DNA of 5,740 nt, from positions 1 through 5,740 of the forward strand of contig JAQWAM010000112.1 in NCBI GenBank assembly GCA_028707675.1, given 5' to 3'. Both the position numbers and the translations under genes were made by a program. Below are positions 5,079-5,740 of this stretch, piece by piece. The notes beneath the pieces are model-generated. The model was given only the letters and a program-made list of their open reading frames with translations. It had not been told where the DNA came from and made no database searches. The stretch's first letter is position 1; every line of letters begins with the position of its first letter. Source of the DNA: Kiritimatiellia bacterium. Lineage in GTDB: Bacteria > Verrucomicrobiota > Kiritimatiellia > RFP12 > UBA1067.

Positions 5079-5596
5079 GGAATGAACGAATTGATTCCAT
5101 CGTGGATGTCCGGCTTGTGCTTACAGGCCGAGGACCACCATGTCTGGAGCGACGTGCCGGAAGTGCCGGACATTGAGGGTGTAGATTTCCGTGCAACGAC
5201 AGAGCCTGGCAGTCTGTGCATGCAAAGCATCGTAGATCCCACCGCCACTAACCCCTTTCGCCGGTGCCGAACCGATCGTTTTGCGATATTCCGCAACGCA
5301 CATGGGCTGGACATCGAGGCGTTCAGCCAAATCTTCCACCATCGGTGTGTTCTCCGCTGCCGCATGGCTGTCACGGCCTCGCCGCTGTCCCAATTCTTCG
5401 GCAATGGCCCGGAATACACCAACCGCCCGCGTTTGCGCGTTGTCGCGCCAAGGGCCGGCGCCGGAACCGTGATCAGGGCGGCATTATCCACGACCTCGAC
5501 GTTGACCGCCATGCGCCCGGCAATCCCGATCGCTTCGCGGATACTCTTGGGCAGCACCAATCGTCCAACTTCGTCCATTGAGATGGTTGCTTTCAT
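5057..5596 (-). CDS. vapB: VapB-type antitoxin (SpoVT-AbrB domain) with abnormal out-of-phase C-terminal extension
   Basis: ATG 5596 opens MKATISMDEVGRLVLPKSIR, the swapped-hairpin AbrB DNA-binding fold (residues about 1-45). A VapB-like tail follows (KRGRLVYSGPLPKNWDSGEA, to about residue 82 at 5351). Such antitoxins are about 80-90 residues, bind and inhibit a PIN ribonuclease, and repress their own operon. Here no stop follows residue 82. The frame continues for about 97 more residues, Ser-, Arg- and His-rich, out of phase over vapC sequence, and stops at 5057 inside the 28-bp repeat. The DNA-binding half looks intact; the extension is an artefact of a deletion that removed the vapB stop and vapC start. 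No good ribosome binding site is seen; TTGCCA and TAATCT upstream (near 5626 and 5604) are a weak promoter candidate. Confidence 0.75.
   Translation of the reverse strand: MKATISMDEVGRLVLPKSIREAIGIAGRMAVNVEVVDNAALITVPAPALGATTRKRGRLVYSGPLPKNWDSGEAVTAMRQRRTHRWWKIWLNASMSSPCALRNIAKRSVRHRRKGLVAVGSTMLCMHRLPGSVVARKSTPSMSGTSGTSLQTWWSSACKHKPDIHDGINSFIPGAKRDR
5121..5393 (-). pseudogene. vapC: VapC PIN-domain toxin, C-terminal remnant
   Basis: In a different frame from vapB, the minus strand encodes EDLAERLDVQPMCVAEYRKT, then GVSGGGIYDALHAQTARL and IYTLNVRHFRHVAPDMVV, ending at a TAA (5123-5121). GGxYDAL and TLNxxxF are the C-terminal signature of PIN-domain ribonucleases. About 65 N-terminal residues are absent, including the first catalytic Asp (normally near residue 5) and the following Glu. 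Homology starts near 5339; the frame is open to a TTG at 5393, but that part overlaps vapB coding sequence. The vapB and vapC pieces meet within about 12 bases (5339-5351), pinpointing a deletion. Loss of catalytic acids makes the fragment inactive. Confidence 0.8.
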
Positions 5597-5668
5597 GGGA
5601 ATAGATTACCAACTACCACTAAGATGGCAAGAACGAACAGGGCGGAACGCCTCTTGACCCACCGGCCG

Positions 5669-5696
5669 CGTAGATTACCTCTCCCGTTGTGCACCC
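5669..5696. repeat. 28-bp direct repeat, right copy
   Basis: This partner of 5051-5078 carries three mismatches. The two copies bracket 5079-5668, which contains the whole vapB/vapC remnant. It lies 73 bases upstream of the vapB start. Confidence 0.75.
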
Positions 5697-5697
5697 C

Positions 5698-5717
5698 GGA
5701 TCGCGCCGCTGGAGCCC
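5698..5717. repeat. 20-bp dispersed repeat, copy 2
   Basis: GGATCGCGCCGCTGGAGCCC matches 2797-2816 at 18 of 20 bases and is also followed by a hairpin-forming GC-rich sequence. Here it lies directly next to the 28-bp repeat. Confidence 0.5.
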
Positions 5718-5730
5718 GCGGTCTCCGCGG
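5716..5730. other. CCGCGG-TCT-CCGCGG hairpin
   Basis: Two CCGCGG hexamers separated by TCT can fold into a 6-bp GC stem with a 3-base loop. It follows the second 20-bp repeat just as the 2806-2820 hairpin follows the first. No T-run follows within the window. Confidence 0.5.
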
Positions 5731-5740
5731 AAGCAGAGGA

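Larger units (their letters stand above)
5597..5740. other. Right-end stretch without a gene
   Basis: No supported coding sequence is seen on either strand. It holds a weak promoter candidate for vapB, the second 28-bp repeat, the second 20-bp repeat and a terminal hairpin. If the vapBC segment had simply inserted into mntA, the missing mntA half should appear here on the minus strand; translations of 5697-5740 in three minus frames show no GSxxxG motif. Confidence 0.6.

Noticed and set aside
1..5740. tRNA or rRNA genes
   Set aside because: No cloverleaf-like sequence, T-loop GTTCRANNC context or rRNA motif was found by eye on either strand.

Overview
The window looks like chromosomal accessory DNA from an environmental bacterium. 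A GH123/DUF4091-type glycoside-hydrolase-like protein, dense toxin-antitoxin genes, short interspersed repeats and a predicted exported zinc-finger protein together fit a PVC-group genome (Kiritimatiellota, Lentisphaerota or Planctomycetota). That lineage is inferred from gene content; no marker gene is present. Base composition is uneven: the left and right ends look GC-rich, while brnTA and the large minus-strand gene in the middle are closer to balanced.

Layout. Positions 1-1512 (+) hold the 3' part of a DUF4091/GH123-like gene. Its reading frame runs off the left edge, and it appears to lack the middle of its catalytic barrel. It overlaps by 4 bases (ATGA) an ABC-F ATPase gene that is cut off at its Walker A motif (1509-1646) by a tandem, hairpin-forming repeat (1608-1697). 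Positions 1698-2248 hold only an unrecognised, apparently frame-broken minus-strand ORF and then nothing convincing. Positions 2249-2790 (+) carry an intact-looking brnT-brnA toxin-antitoxin operon with a promoter-like sequence. A cluster of hairpins (2801-2903) separates it from a convergent 495-codon gene (2943-4430, -). That gene is the most unusual intact one here: a predicted exported, membrane-anchored protein with DnaJ-like CxxCxGxG zinc modules, no J domain, a helical region, one membrane segment and a C-terminal zinc ribbon.

The right end (4542-5740, all minus strand) is a graveyard of toxin-antitoxin genes. It contains a mntA-hepT pair in which both genes are truncated, and a vapB whose frame runs out of phase over the C-terminal half of a vapC. 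A 28-bp repeat (25/28 identical) lies at each side of the vapBC remnant, and one copy sits exactly where mntA homology is lost.

The genes do not form one pathway. The common thread is decay and rearrangement at short repeats: at least two of the truncations (ABC-F and mntA) coincide with repeat edges. Only brnTA and the zinc-finger membrane protein look complete and functional. No database search was possible, so family names rest on recognised motifs.
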